Below are positions 23,166-34,157 of a DNA stretch of 64,000 nucleotides, one piece after another; the stretch's first letter is position 1, and every line of letters starts with the position of its first letter. The translations under genes and the position numbers were made by a program. The notes beneath the pieces are model-generated. The model did no database searches and had not been told where the DNA came from. It was given only the letters and a program-made list of their open reading frames with translations. This DNA is from Artocarpus heterophyllus (taxonomy: Eukaryota > Streptophyta > Magnoliopsida > Rosales > Moraceae), in the NCBI GenBank assembly GCA_025403435.1, contig CM046347.1, positions 22,890,597-22,954,596 of the forward strand. Reading direction: 5' to 3'.

Positions 23166-23842
23166 TAAATATTGGAAGTTATTGAAGGTGCCGATAGACC
23201 TGCAAACGTATGATATTAGATTGCATCTTTTTTTAAATAAATTAAAATAATATTAAAAAATTACAATCTAATTTGACCTTATCCTTTTGCTTCCATACTT
23301 AGTGGCTGTTTGGCACGGTTCCCTCCACAAACTTAGTTATGAATAGTATAAAACTCACATGTTACAGTAACATTAAAAAAATTGATACAGTATAAAACTC
23401 TCATACGCTACAGTAAAAGTGGTTCTAACTTCTTACCACTCTTTTAAACACCCTATTGAAAAAAATAGTGGGTGAGGGACTATATTAGACAAATAATGTA
23501 CACTCAAACGCGGATATGTTCGAGTGCAAAGGTTTCAATCTTTGATGATGGTTGACCTCGGGCTTTGATTTTCTCCTTGGGCTCCAAGATAAATTTGGAA
23601 CCAAGGTTTACCATCTCTTTTAGCTTCTTCAAATTATGTACTTTTCTAGCATCATCAGTCTCATTGAACTTCTTTATAATTAAATCCACCTCTATTTCAC
23701 AATTTAAAACCATGTCCCGATTTTTTCAAAGACGTATTAAATATAATTTCTTCCAATATGAGTCAATACATGCAATTGGACTTGGCCGACCTTCTCTCAC
23801 ATGTTTTCAATGCATGTGCACATGGTAAATCTTGTGTACACC
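23166..23842 (-). pseudogene. MULE transposase C-terminal linker, copy A
   Basis: The minus strand reads …REGRPSPIACIDSYWKKLY…, then from 23713 to 23504 a 69-codon stretch starting MVLNCEIEVDLIIKKFNETD. It matches 26176-26710 nearly base for base (copy B). It is cut at 23842 by the LTR at 23843 and interrupted at 23303-23458 by a small insertion absent from copy B. It lies directly upstream, in the reading direction, of the OTU-like domain. It is not a separate gene. Confidence 0.8.
23303..23458. mobile_element. Candidate MITE, about 156 bp
   Basis: Compared with copy B (…CACTTAG|AAAAAATAGTGGG at 26310-26330), copy A holds an extra 156 bases starting TGGCTGTTTGGCACGG and ending CTTTTAAACACCCTATTG. 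The ends are weakly inverted (GGCTGTTTgg versus GGGTGTTTaa on the other strand). The empty site in copy B makes insertion, rather than deletion, the simpler reading. No clean target-site duplication is seen and the superfamily is not assigned. Confidence 0.55.
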
Positions 23843-25722
23843 TGTGACGTCCCATAATGGGAGTCTGGGAGTTTTAAGTAAATAAAATAAAATAAAGGAG
23901 ATAAATAAAAAAAGAGTAAATAAATATATGTTGGAAGTAAATAAATATCATCGAAAACAAATAGTATCACCGGTGGCCATCATCATGTGAATGCCACGAA
24001 GGTGGGGCCGAGATCTTATTCTCATTCACCATCACGTGGATGTTTACCACGAAGGTGGGCAGGTAATTAAAATACAATATCAAGAATAATAATACAAAAT
24101 ATTAAAAATCATCATCTCTAAGATAAATTAAAATATACAATTGATAGAGACGAAAAAGACATTAACACCGGGACAAGTCGTATAGTACACGCATCATACC
24201 ATAGTTCTAAAAAAATACCATTTCAATCCAAAGCGTCAAGTTTCGATCCTGGGTCCATCCTTCCTCTCCAAACCTAGAAGGAAGATTTTAAAAAACAGGA
24301 AAACGTGAGTGGAAGGCTTAGTAGGATAATTAGTTAAAAACAAGTTATTTAAAATATCATTCACAAATCATATTTACTACAAGAAGTCTCAAAAAATTAT
24401 TTATAAAGATTGATAAATACTTACTTGAATAAATTTTGATAAAACATCACCGTACGAGTTTTGAAAATCTAAAAGAAATATCAAAATACAATTCTTCAAA
24501 ATCAAAGAGAGAAATCATTCTTAAAAGGAAACATTTAAGAAATAAACTTTAGCCAAGACAATTTAAAAAGGGCTACCAAAAGAAGGGGTGAAAATATCCT
24601 ACCTCATTTGAAATTCCAATAATGTAAGCTCCAAATAGAATCCAACGTACGCTCCATATACGTTTAAAACCTTAAAAACTGTATTTAAAATCAGAAATCA
24701 CATTTAACAAATATTATTATGTTAGTTTAATTATCGGTGTGCCTTTTTTACTCAAAATAGTCATAACCCAAGATCATAATCCTTTTTGAAACATTTCAGA
24801 ATCATTAAACATTGAAGATCGAAGTAAAAATACAATTTTTCATGTCCACAGTTGGTCTGTCGAACATCCTGGTCCGGCCTGCCAAACTGTACAATCGGGC
24901 CTGCCGAACTTTTCCAGTTCCAGCCTGCTGATCAAATGAATCCGCCCTGCCAAACTCTTGAATCTAGCATGCCAAAGATCAAGTTTGACCTACCGAACTG
25001 GCAAAATATAGGGACCTAAGGCTTCAAGTCTCGACCTCCCCAAGCTCAAAATTCAAATTTAAAACTTGTTTTCTCAATCCCAGAGCATAAAAATCACATA
25101 GAAAGCATATGAAATCATAGTAGAATAATTTTAAACTCAATTTCAGCTTTGATTTGAAAATCAAAGAAAAATGTAAAAACTTGATTAAATCAATTTTTGT
25201 TCAAATAAAGCTTAAATCCATGATAAAACAAGTCCTATAAGCTCACCAAAGTTCAGATTCAATAATCAAAAAAAATTTGAAAAATTAAGAATAAAACTTT
25301 GAAATTTTAAGAAAAAGGGAAAGCTAACCTTTAATAGATGGTTTGAAGAAAAACTTGGTAATTTGAACTTCAATCCCTGCTCAAATCTATGAGAATTAAG
25401 CTTGAAATCAAAATTTTTGAGAGAAAGAAAGAGAGAGAGGGAGCTGATCGTGAGAGAAAGAAAGATGGAGAGAGAGCATAAAAATGAAATGAAAGAGGGA
25501 AAAGAAAAAGAGAAACAAAGGCCTAAGGGTATTTTCGTAAATATGGAGAAAATGTGGGGTAAAAATATCATTTGGTATTTTAAAAACTAAAAATCAAATT
25601 TTAAATATGACAAATGCAACAAAATTTTAAATAACTGAAAATTAACATTACAAATTACACTGGCACACTTAATAATTAAGCTTAACATAACTAACCTTAC
25701 GTTAAAATTTAGGGGTGTTACA
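23843..25722 (-). repeat. 3' LTR of a deleted Ty3/gypsy-type element
   Basis: On the minus strand it runs from TGTAACACCCCTAAATTTTAACG (25722) to GGGACGTCACA (23843), about 1,880 bp with TG/CA ends. The inner side shows the plant gypsy end GGGGATGAAATTTCTTTTCAAG just before the LTR (25725-25760). It contains a pyrimidine-rich stretch (seen as GA-rich at 25420-25530 on the plus strand) and an array of CCTGCCGAAC motifs (24855-25010), like the Tekay-type LTRs near 30-41 kb. ORFs at 25266-25590 read through the GA/CT-rich tract and are not genes. Confidence 0.8.
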
Positions 25723-25920
25723 ATCCACCATCTTGAAAAGAAATTTCATCCCCGAAATGTAAAAACATCAAAAGTTTAAAATCACAAATAACACTATGTA
25801 CTCAAACGCAACTGTAATGATAACTGTCCTGACATAAAACTTGAAAAATCAAAACAAAACAGTAAAAATCTCACAGGTTCAGTTCCCGAAAGATCTGAAG
25901 CCTACGTTCTGATACCATTT
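25723..25920 (-). mobile_element. Residual 198-bp interior with primer site
   Basis: Between the two LTRs only the far 3' end of the interior (GAAATTTC block) and the leader with primer site TGGTATCAGAAC (25906-25917, one mismatch to initiator-Met) remain. No gag or pol sequence is left. Thus one internal deletion removed the whole coding region. Confidence 0.8.
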
Positions 25921-26175
25921 TGTGACATCCCATAGAGGGGGTCTGGGAGTTTTAAGTAAATAAGATGAAATAAACGAGGTAAATAAGGAAAGAGTAAATA
26001 AATATATGTAGGAAGTAAATAAATATCATTGAAAACAAATAATATCAGGTGGGGCCGAGATCCTATTCTCATTCACCATCACGTGGATGCTTGCCATGAA
26101 GGTGGGCAGTAATTAAAATACAATATCAAAAATAATAATACAAAAATATTAAAAATCATTGTCTCTAAGATAAAT
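25921..26175 (-). repeat. 5' LTR, truncated to its last 255 bp
   Basis: It matches 23843-24135 starting from TGTGACATCCC at 25921. Relative to the 3' LTR it lacks about 37 bases near 26047. It ends at 26175 in …AAATTAAAAT, where MULE copy B begins. The break joins two sequences sharing only AATATTGGAAG-like bases, as in end joining. Confidence 0.8.
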
Positions 26176-28215
26176 TAAAATATTGGAAGTTATTGAAGGT
26201 GCTGATAGACTTGCAAAAGTATGATATTAGATTGCATCTTTTTTTTGTATTAAATTAAAATAATATTGAAAAATTACAATCTAATTTGACCTCATCCTTT
26301 TGCTTCCACACTTAGAAAAAATAGTGGGTGAGGGACTATATTGGACAAATAATGTACACTCAAACGCGGATATGTTCGAGTGTAAAGGTATCAATCTTTG
26401 ATGATGGTTGACCTCGGGCTTTGATTTTCTCCTTGCGCTCCAAGATAAATTTGGAACCAAGGTTTACCATCTCTTTTAGCTTCTTCAAATTATGTACTTT
26501 TCTAGCATCATCAGTCTCATTGAACTTCTTTATAATTAAATCCACCTCTATTTCACAATTTAAAACCATGTCCCGGTTTTTTCAAAGACTTATTAAATAT
26601 AATTTCTTCCAATATGAGTCAATACATGCAATTGGACTTGGCAGACCTTCTCTAACATATTTTGCAATCTCATGTGCACATGGTAAACCTTGTGTACGTC
26701 GTACGTGACAACCACATAATGAAACATCCACCCCCAATGAATTAACACGCTTTAGCTCATCAAGAATTATGCTAAAAACAATAATAGAAATAAAGCCCCG
26801 AAGTTCTCTAAATTCTGGAGGATTGAAGTTTCGTGTTGCATAATGTGCAAACTTTTTTTAAAAGAGGCCTTGGTATCAATATGTTGCAACGCAAGTAAAG
26901 AGTGTATTGACACCATGAAGGCTCAAAACTTTCTTGAATTGATCTAAGATTTCTTTTCAACTTTGAATGTGCACTCTCAACCCTATAAAAAGGAATAATT
27001 TAATAGAAACATAAAATTTGAAAATAAAAATAAAAAAATAAAAGTGTATAATGAAATTATACCTATTTGATGTCACATTTCTGATGTATATTATCTTGTC
27101 CGTCCAATCTGTTACTCTTTATACTTGTCCAACCAAGTTGTTGTTACATATTTGATAAGTTTAAGATAGTCACTGAAGTCTCTATTCAATAACGATAAGT
27201 GTTGAATCAATTCTTCTACAGTGGACCACAATACCAGCAGACTCCACTTGTTCATAAATGCATTACGCTTCTCTTTTGTCCAAAGTGATTTTTTACACAA
27301 TTAAAAAATTGGTATCAACGTGCCATCTGCACAACAAATGTTTGGTAGTAGGAAATGCTTTTTCCTATATGTCACATTTACCTCTGGTAAAATACCATCA
27401 TCCATCAAATTTCTTAACATTTTTAATTCCCATATAAAATTCTCTTCCTGCTCAGACCCAAGGTATGCAACAACAATTGAAAATGTCATATTAGTAGATG
27501 CCACACCAACAATTTGTAACAAAAGAAGACGATATCTCTTAGTTTTTTACATGCAATCCATAAGCAAAACGCATGAAAAATCATGTAATAAGTCTACACT
27601 AACAGGATGTGTGCCCATAGCAAGTCTTTGACAATCTCAGAATTGTAACAACTTCGGTGCCATTCTATGTAATTGTGTTCAGATAATTTACTCAATAGAA
27701 GTTTCATTTGTGATCTTCCAGTTTTTTCTGCAACTTTGTACCTATATCTTACATTGTAAACTGTTTTAACGTAATATTATTATGGGGATCCCTTTGCTTC
27801 AATGCTTGCAATATTTCTCTAGGCCGAGCTAAAATTTGACATCTCTATTAACAATGAAATCTCGTCTTTGCTCAATGTCCCAGCAAACGAATGACCTTCT
27901 AGATATGTCGCAGCTAAATGGTTCTGCACTCCACAGCCAGCCTCTATCGTCCAATCATCAGCAGTGTCTAATTTCTTTCCATTTAATTAAAAAGGACAAT
28001 TGCACTTCTTCGTGCCTGTCATTCTTGTTTTCTCCTATTTGTTTTCATTTTTCTTTCTTTTAACATATTTTCCCCTCTCTCACAAGGAAATGTTATTCTA
28101 AGTTTTTTTGTGAGGTCTACATGAATCAGATGTCTTAATGACAATAAAAAAATCTTTACTTCGTCCATCTTTGCGAGTCCATTGAATTAAAGCATCTTTA
28201 CTCTTAAATACCGAC
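26176..28215 (-). pseudogene. MULE (Mutator-like) transposase, FAR1-like, degenerate
   Basis: Read on the minus strand from 28215, landmarks follow the FAR1/MULE order. A N-terminal FAR1-type block has VFKSKDALIQWTRKDG (about 28170-28215). Next come EGHSFAGTLSKDEISLLIEM (about 27830-27900), VLLMDCM with KTKRYR around the first catalytic Asp (near 27550), and LLQIVGVASTNMTFSIVVAY with EENFIWELK (27430-27520). WLDKYKE is near 27112 and the SWIM zinc-finger block, CTQGLPCAHEIAKYVREG, at 26640-26697. The C-terminal linker at 26360-26569 is copy B of that at 23504-23713. The enzyme would cut and move the element in the nucleus. Several frameshifts and stops kill it; the second catalytic region is altered (EVNVTYRKKH instead of a TDR-type motif). 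Terminal inverted repeats were not found. Confidence 0.8.
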
Positions 28216-29290
28216 GCTTATATTGAAAAGCGTTAACTAAGTCTTTAAATATGTTTACACAGAAAGTAAAAACACTTCCAAGATCTAACAGCTCGCAAAT
28301 AGTAAATTCACCTGTATAATCATATATGTATCGGTTACTTCATTAGATAATGCATTCTACAAAATCGTGAAAAAACCAAAGTTAATTAAGTTACTAAAAT
28401 CGTCATGGCAAAAAAAAAAAATACAAAACTAAGGAAAGCAGATAGATGACAGATGCTTTCATTATTAAAAAAAAAAGAAAGGATTACTTCATGCCCATAA
28501 AGAATTTCTTTATATCATTTGTCTTTTTATTTAACTTTACTATTAATTCTTACCATGTTTTTACTTTCAGGGCAAAAAGTGCCAAGTTTTTTTTTAAAAA
28601 AAAAAACAAAAAAAAGGTAGCTAGCGGTGGAACAACTCACTAAAGGACAACTAAACAGATAGACAAGACCATTCGCATAACGTTAAAATTACTTCCAAAT
28701 TTTAGTTTACAAATGTAAGTCATTAACCATGTTTGGAATCTAACCACTGATAATTGTCGCAACAAACATAAGATTAGCAAACAAATTCTTTATTACGACT
28801 ACTTTATTAACTCGTGATTTTTCTTTTCTACAACTTTTTTCAATTTCTTTTTGTTCACAGAAGAAACGAGAATTTTCTTTTCAATATGGTTCAATAATTA
28901 AAAAATGAAAAAAATGAGAATTTTAAAGAAAAATAAACCCTTTACTTTTTTGTGAGGAGACTTTTGAATATTAGAATTCATCTTTATTTTTTTTTTTAAA
29001 ATAAGGCATAACAACTTATGTTTAAGATAGGGTGTGTGACAAGTATTTCTTTAAAATACTTTTGTCCTTAGAGATAATTTATCAATAAGCAATATAATAA
29101 TAATAATTTTTTTTTAAAAAAAGATGTGTGACAAGTAAAACAGAATGTCAATAGACGCTCCTTATAATAAATAATATTCTCATTAGAATTAAATAAAGCA
29201 CAAAAGAAAATAATATGATGTTTAAATCACATAAATATGAGCACTTTCATATTTTAGCATGAGTACAGATTTTATGAGAATTAGTAGAAA
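28216..29290. other. AT-rich spacer, nothing recognised
   Basis: Low-complexity A/T-rich DNA with many poly-A and poly-T runs (for example 28590-28617). The 65-codon reading at 28446 is translated poly-A. The left edge may hold more of the MULE N-terminus or its terminal repeat. Confidence 0.5.
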
Positions 29291-29972
29291 ACGGGGGCCG
29301 TAATTAAGTAAAAATTAAGGAAAATTAAACATAAAATAAACCAAATTAAATTTAAAAAAATCCATAAAATAATAATTAAATATTTGAATCTGTCGAAAAG
29401 ACATTGACTTGTAAAGAATAATAAAACAATACTTTGCCTTGTAAGGGGTTAAGAGTCCATAAATAATGAAATCCAAGTAAAAAATCAAAAACCAACATCA
29501 GGACAAACTGTGCAGTACAATTCACATACCACAGATACAAAACTATAGATCCTCACTCAACTTATACCTTATAGCATCAACCACAGTCTTTATCGTATTG
29601 GTTTTGCAAAACTTAGAAGGGAGAATTTTAAAAGAATAAAATATGAGCAAAAGGCCCAGTATGATAAAATTTCAAAACATAGTGTTTAAAAACTTGCCGA
29701 CACAAATAAAATATAAAATTTACAAAAGTGCTAACTAGAAATAAAACATATGATTCAACGAAAATCTTAATAATTAAATACTTACTTTTGTGAAGCCTGG
29801 ATATACCATTGAAGTTTGTCGTACGGGTTTTTGGTACCTACGCCTATGATGCCCTTTGCACGACTTACTCTAAAGGCTCCATAGAATTAAAAGTCAACTA
29901 TCTAAATGTCTCATGTCGGATAGTATTTTGAGAACTCATTCAAAAACTAAAGAGCTCCGAGAAGTCTCACCT
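29291..29972 (-). repeat. Degenerate gypsy-type LTR fragment
   Basis: Its order of motifs resembles the LTR at 23843-25722 on the same strand: 'gacattgac…', 'gacaaactgtgcagtac', 'catcaaccacagtc', 'gggagaattttaaaa' and a TACTGGGCCTTTTGCTCA block on the minus strand (about 29655-29672). The match is loose. It ends at 29972, where the solo LTR was inserted. Confidence 0.45.
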
Positions 29973-31986
29973 TGTAACGCCTCGAAAGTTAAGTAAGTGA
30001 TATTAATGTGTAAAATGGTGAATTAGTGTGCCATGATATATTTTTAAACTTAATTTGACTATTTTATAATATTTTTAAATTAATGTTATTTCTAATTATT
30101 TTAATCATTTTAATTATTTTTGACTATTTGATTTGTTTTTTTGAAATTTTGGAACAAAACAATTTGTCAAAATACCAACCACGTCTTTTTGGCAGAAACC
30201 GTGGGTGGTACATAGTTTTCTCTCTCGGTTTTGCTCTCCTCTCCTCTCTATTTATTTCCCTCTTCCTTTCCTTCCCTCACTCACTCACATTCACTTTCTC
30301 TCTTTCTCTCCTCACTCTCTCGTTCTCTGCTTCCCACTCACTGCCCTTCTTTCTCTCTCCCTTTCTCTCAAAATTTGGTTCAAAAATCAAGCCCAAGCTT
30401 CGATTTTCGGTGGATTGAAAGCTTAGGAACATATTTGAAAAACCACAAACTCAGATTTAAGCATCGATTCGAGGTTAGTTTTCAAAATTTTGAACTTTTT
30501 TAAATTTCTCAATTATATTTTGAAATCCAAGCTTCCTTAAGCTTAGAGAACCCTTAATCTAAGTTAGAGAAACTTAAAACATCTAGAATCTAAGCTTAGT
30601 TTGATGAAAAACTAGATTGAATCAAAATTTTCTATTTTTCTCCATTTTTTTCCATTTTCGGATTTATTCAAAAATCCTTGTGCAAATCTTGTTTAAATGT
30701 GTTAAAAAGTAATATACGATGTTTTTCTATCAATTATGATCATTATTTATGCCTGGGAATTAAGAAAATAGGTTGAAATTGAAGATTTGAGCTTGGGGAG
30801 GCCGAGGCTCGAATTCCAGAAAATTAGTTCGGTAGGCCGGACTCATACTTTTGGTAGGCTGAACCTGGAAAAATTTGGCCAACCGAACCTAGATGGTCGG
30901 TAGGCCAAATTGCACAGTTTGGTAGGCCAGACCAAGGGAACTGGCAGGCCGACTGAGCTCCATGGAAATTTGTCGTTTTTAACCCATTTCACTATTTTGG
31001 ACCCCAAATGAGATTTTAACCTTGTAGTATGATTTTATAAACATAAGTGGCATATTAGGACACCATAAGATAGCTTAGCAACATATGATATCTTAAGCTA
31101 GATGCTGATAGACTTAGTTTATATATTTAAGATTGTTCGTGGTTCTGTGGAGCTAACGTATAGCGGAGCAGGACTACGGTGTTGAGTTGTGACACTGGAT
31201 ATTAAGGTAGGACTTCTAACCCTTTCCTTGATAGCAAAGTTTTTAAATAATTTTGGCTTCAAAAGGATTTTTATCAAAATGTTTTCAATGATTGATTGAA
31301 AAAGGATTTTGTTGGTTATTTTCATAAACTATGGATTGAGTTGAATTTTTTAATGAACCACATAATGAATGCAAACGAAAATACTTAGTAAAAATAAGAT
31401 TTTAATAACTATAGAAATATATAAATGTGCATGATGCCATATTCAGAGATGGGGTCGTGTAGCAGGCGACATTAGGGGCATGTCCTAGAACCCAGCTAGG
31501 CCACTTTGGTGGTGATAATTATGGTTTCCTAGAAGAGATAAAAAGGTACTTTCTAGATGAACTGATTTGTGATGAGATTGATTTTAACAAATTTATCTAT
31601 TGATTTTGTTTTCTAACTATTTTTCTAAAGGATGAATTTTATGTTTAAATTATTTATTGTTTTTTTAAGCATAATCCTACTGAGCCTTTCGCTCACTTTT
31701 TATTTGTCTTCAAGCCCATTCCCCTCTAGATGGAATCCAGCTTAGGACCGACGGAGAGTCCACTGATTGACTCGCGAGTTGTAGAGGACCCGAGTAGGTT
31801 TCTTATTTTGATTAATCAAGGCATTTATTATTTTAACTTCACTCTCTCTATTTGGACTGTGGTTGTAATTTAAATACTGTCGATACTATATGTGTGTACA
31901 AGTTGTGGCCTATGGGACCCAACGCGTATTCCCTTTTCTTTATTATTTTATTTTATTTTGTTTTATCTTATTTGTTTAATTATTAC
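29973..31986 (+). repeat. Old Tekay-type solo LTR, left part
   Basis: It starts TGTAACGCCTCG and follows the 31987 LTR block by block (pyrimidine-rich tract at 30215-30365, CGGTAGGCCGAA-like array at 30820-30960, GTTCGTGGTTCTGTGGAGC, the 'gatgccatattcagagat' block, the 'actgagcctttcgctcac' block), but with many differences. It is interrupted at 31986 by the complete element and resumes at 41036. The parts sum to 2,153 bp. CACCT at 29968-29972 and 41175-41179 is the target-site duplication. Confidence 0.88.
31982..31986 (+). repeat. Target-site duplication ATTAC, left copy
   Basis: ATTAC directly precedes the left LTR and the same five bases follow the right LTR at 41031-41035. This proves that 31987-41030 inserted as one unit into the older LTR. 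Confidence 0.93.
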
Positions 31987-34142
31987 TGTAATGTCCCGAA
32001 ATTTATTTAACATTAATGTAATGTAAATGATGAATTAGTGTGCCATAATTAAAGTTTTAACTTTAATTAGATTATTTGGTTGGATTTTTAGTTTTTGGTT
32101 GTTTTGATAAATTGATACATTTAAATGATTTCTTATGGATTTAAAATGATGTTTTGAGTTTTAAAACACAACAATTTGTAAAATGTTAAAAAATACTCCG
32201 TTTTGCAAAACCGTGGGCGGCACATGGTTTTCGCACAGTAAAACCGTCCACCGATTTTCTCTATTTATTTCTCTTTTCTCTCTCTCTCTCCTCACTCACG
32301 TTTCAACTCTCTCTCTCTTCTCTCCCTCTCGGCAGCTCTCTCTCTCAAATCTCTCTTTCAAAAATTTTTGATTTCCATTCGAATCCAAGCTTCGGAACAG
32401 CAAGGAGGAAGCTCGGGGACGTGATTCGGCAACCGAGAACGCGGATTGAAGCTTCGATTCGAGGTTAGATTCGAAGATTCTAAACTTTTTACAAAATTTC
32501 CAATTTTGTGTGTTTTTGAAATCTAAGTTTGTTTTAGCTTAGAAAACCATGGATTTGAGTTAAATGAACTTAAAACAACTAGAATCTAAGCCTAGATTGA
32601 AGAAAAACGGATTGGATTCAAGATTTTCATTTTTCTCCTCTTTTTCTCATTTTGGGATTTTTGAAGATTTCGAGTTTAAATGTTGTTTAAATGATCCCAA
32701 ACATGTTCTAGAATGTTTTTCTATCAATTATAGTTGTTTTTCATGCCTGGGATTTGAGAAAAACAGGTTAGAAACAAGATTTGGATTTTGGGGATCGAGA
32801 AACCCGTGGCTGGGATTTCTGGATCTTCCCAGTTCGGCAGGCCGAAGTTTATGTTCGGCAGGCCAGAGTGATGATCGGCAGGCCGGTGTTCTTCCGACCG
32901 GCAGGCCGAATCTGGGGAAATGTTCGGCAGGCCGAACCTTGTTTCCGGCAGGCCGAACTGTGCCGTTCGGCAGGCCAAAGCAGGGCGTCCGACAGGCCGA
33001 CCGAGGCATGGAAAATTTTGTGATTTTTATCCGATTTCACTGTTTTGAACCCTGACTTAAATCCCAACCTTATAGGATGATTTTAATGATACAAATGGCA
33101 CACTAGGACATCATGAAATGATTTAGTAACATAGAATGTCTCGAACTAGATATTGATTGACTTTGTTTGTATCTAGGATCGTTCGTGGTTCCGTGGAGCT
33201 AACGTATAGCGGACCGGGATTACGGTGTGGGGTACCGGCACGAGTACTGAGGTAGGACTTCTATCCTATTTCTTTGGTAGCCTGGTTTTGAAATGATTTG
33301 GCTTTGAAAATGATTTCTATCAAAATGTTTTCAACGGTTGTTTGGAAATGGTTTTATCGGTTATATTTTAATATACCGTGACATGAAATGAATTTCATAA
33401 TGAATGTAATTGACAACACTCAGTAATTGGGTTTTGAATGACAATGATAATAAACACTAAGGCATGATGCCATATCAGAGATCGGGTCGTGTGTCGATCG
33501 ACCTTGGGGGCAGGTCCCGAAACCCAGCTGGGCCACTACGGTGGTGATATCATGGTATGCCTAGGTAAAAGTAAACTGGTGTTTTGATTTGACGAGTAGA
33601 CTGTTCTGTGTCAGAACGGTTCTACTCAATTTATTTATTTATTTATTCAAGTTCCTTTTTGTATAACTCCTGATAATGTTATGTTTCTTTGCATTAAATT
33701 ATTTTATAAAACTTAGTCCTACTGAGCCTTTCGCTCACGTTTTATCTGTTTTAAATCCCCCCCCTCTAGGTGGTTTCCCATTTAGGTTTGGAGAAGATTC
33801 TTCAGACCGAACTCAGGAGCAATAGGAGAATTTATTTACATTCTGTATTTATTAATCAAGGCATGTAAGACTTAACTTAATTTGTACTTGGACTGTAATT
33901 GTATTTATGATATTGTCAGAACCATGTGTGTGCACAAGTTGTGGGTTGTGGAACCCATATTCGCGGTTTTTATCCAATTATTATTATTTGCTAAGTATTT
34001 ATAAATTTGTTTATCAAATGTGGTGGAAAAATCTCTTTATTTCTTACTTAATTGGATTTTTAAACTCTTAATTTCAATTAAATTCTCTTTTAATTAATCT
34101 AAATATTCCACCACATCACCTCCCGTACTCCGGGGCGTGACA
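31987..34142 (+). repeat. 5' LTR of the complete Tekay-type element
   Basis: TGTAATGTCCCG…GGGCGTGACA, 2,156 bp. It pairs with 38887-41030: by eye about 20 substitutions and one 12-bp gap separate them. Internal landmarks are a CT-rich tract (32277-32357), an eight-unit CGGCAGGCC array (32835-32998), GTTCGTGGTTCCGTGGAGC near 33181, and TGAGCCTTTCGCTCA near 33723. ORFs such as 32564-33055 are translated LTR and not genes. Confidence 0.95.
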
Positions 34143-34145
34143 GAA

Positions 34146-34157
34146 TGGTATCAGAGC
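34146..34157 (+). other. Primer-binding site TGGTATCAGAGC (tRNA-iMet)
   Basis: An exact copy of the usual plant initiator-Met primer site lies three bases after the left LTR. Confidence 0.95.

Noticed and set aside
23504..23713. 69-codon conserved ORF present twice (also 26360-26569) as a new gene family
   Set aside because: It is continuous in reading with the SWIM finger of a MULE transposase; the similarity comes from a segment duplication.
30083..30503. Overlapping ORFs of 73-111 codons rich in Leu, Ser, Phe
   Set aside because: They translate the CT-rich tract of an LTR in all three frames, and the same happens at 25266-25590 and 32183-32371.
32833..33002. Regular short repeats that look like a CRISPR array
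   Set aside because: Repeats are only 9-14 bases with 10-15 base gaps, lie within an LTR, are copied in its partner LTR, and the DNA is plant nuclear.
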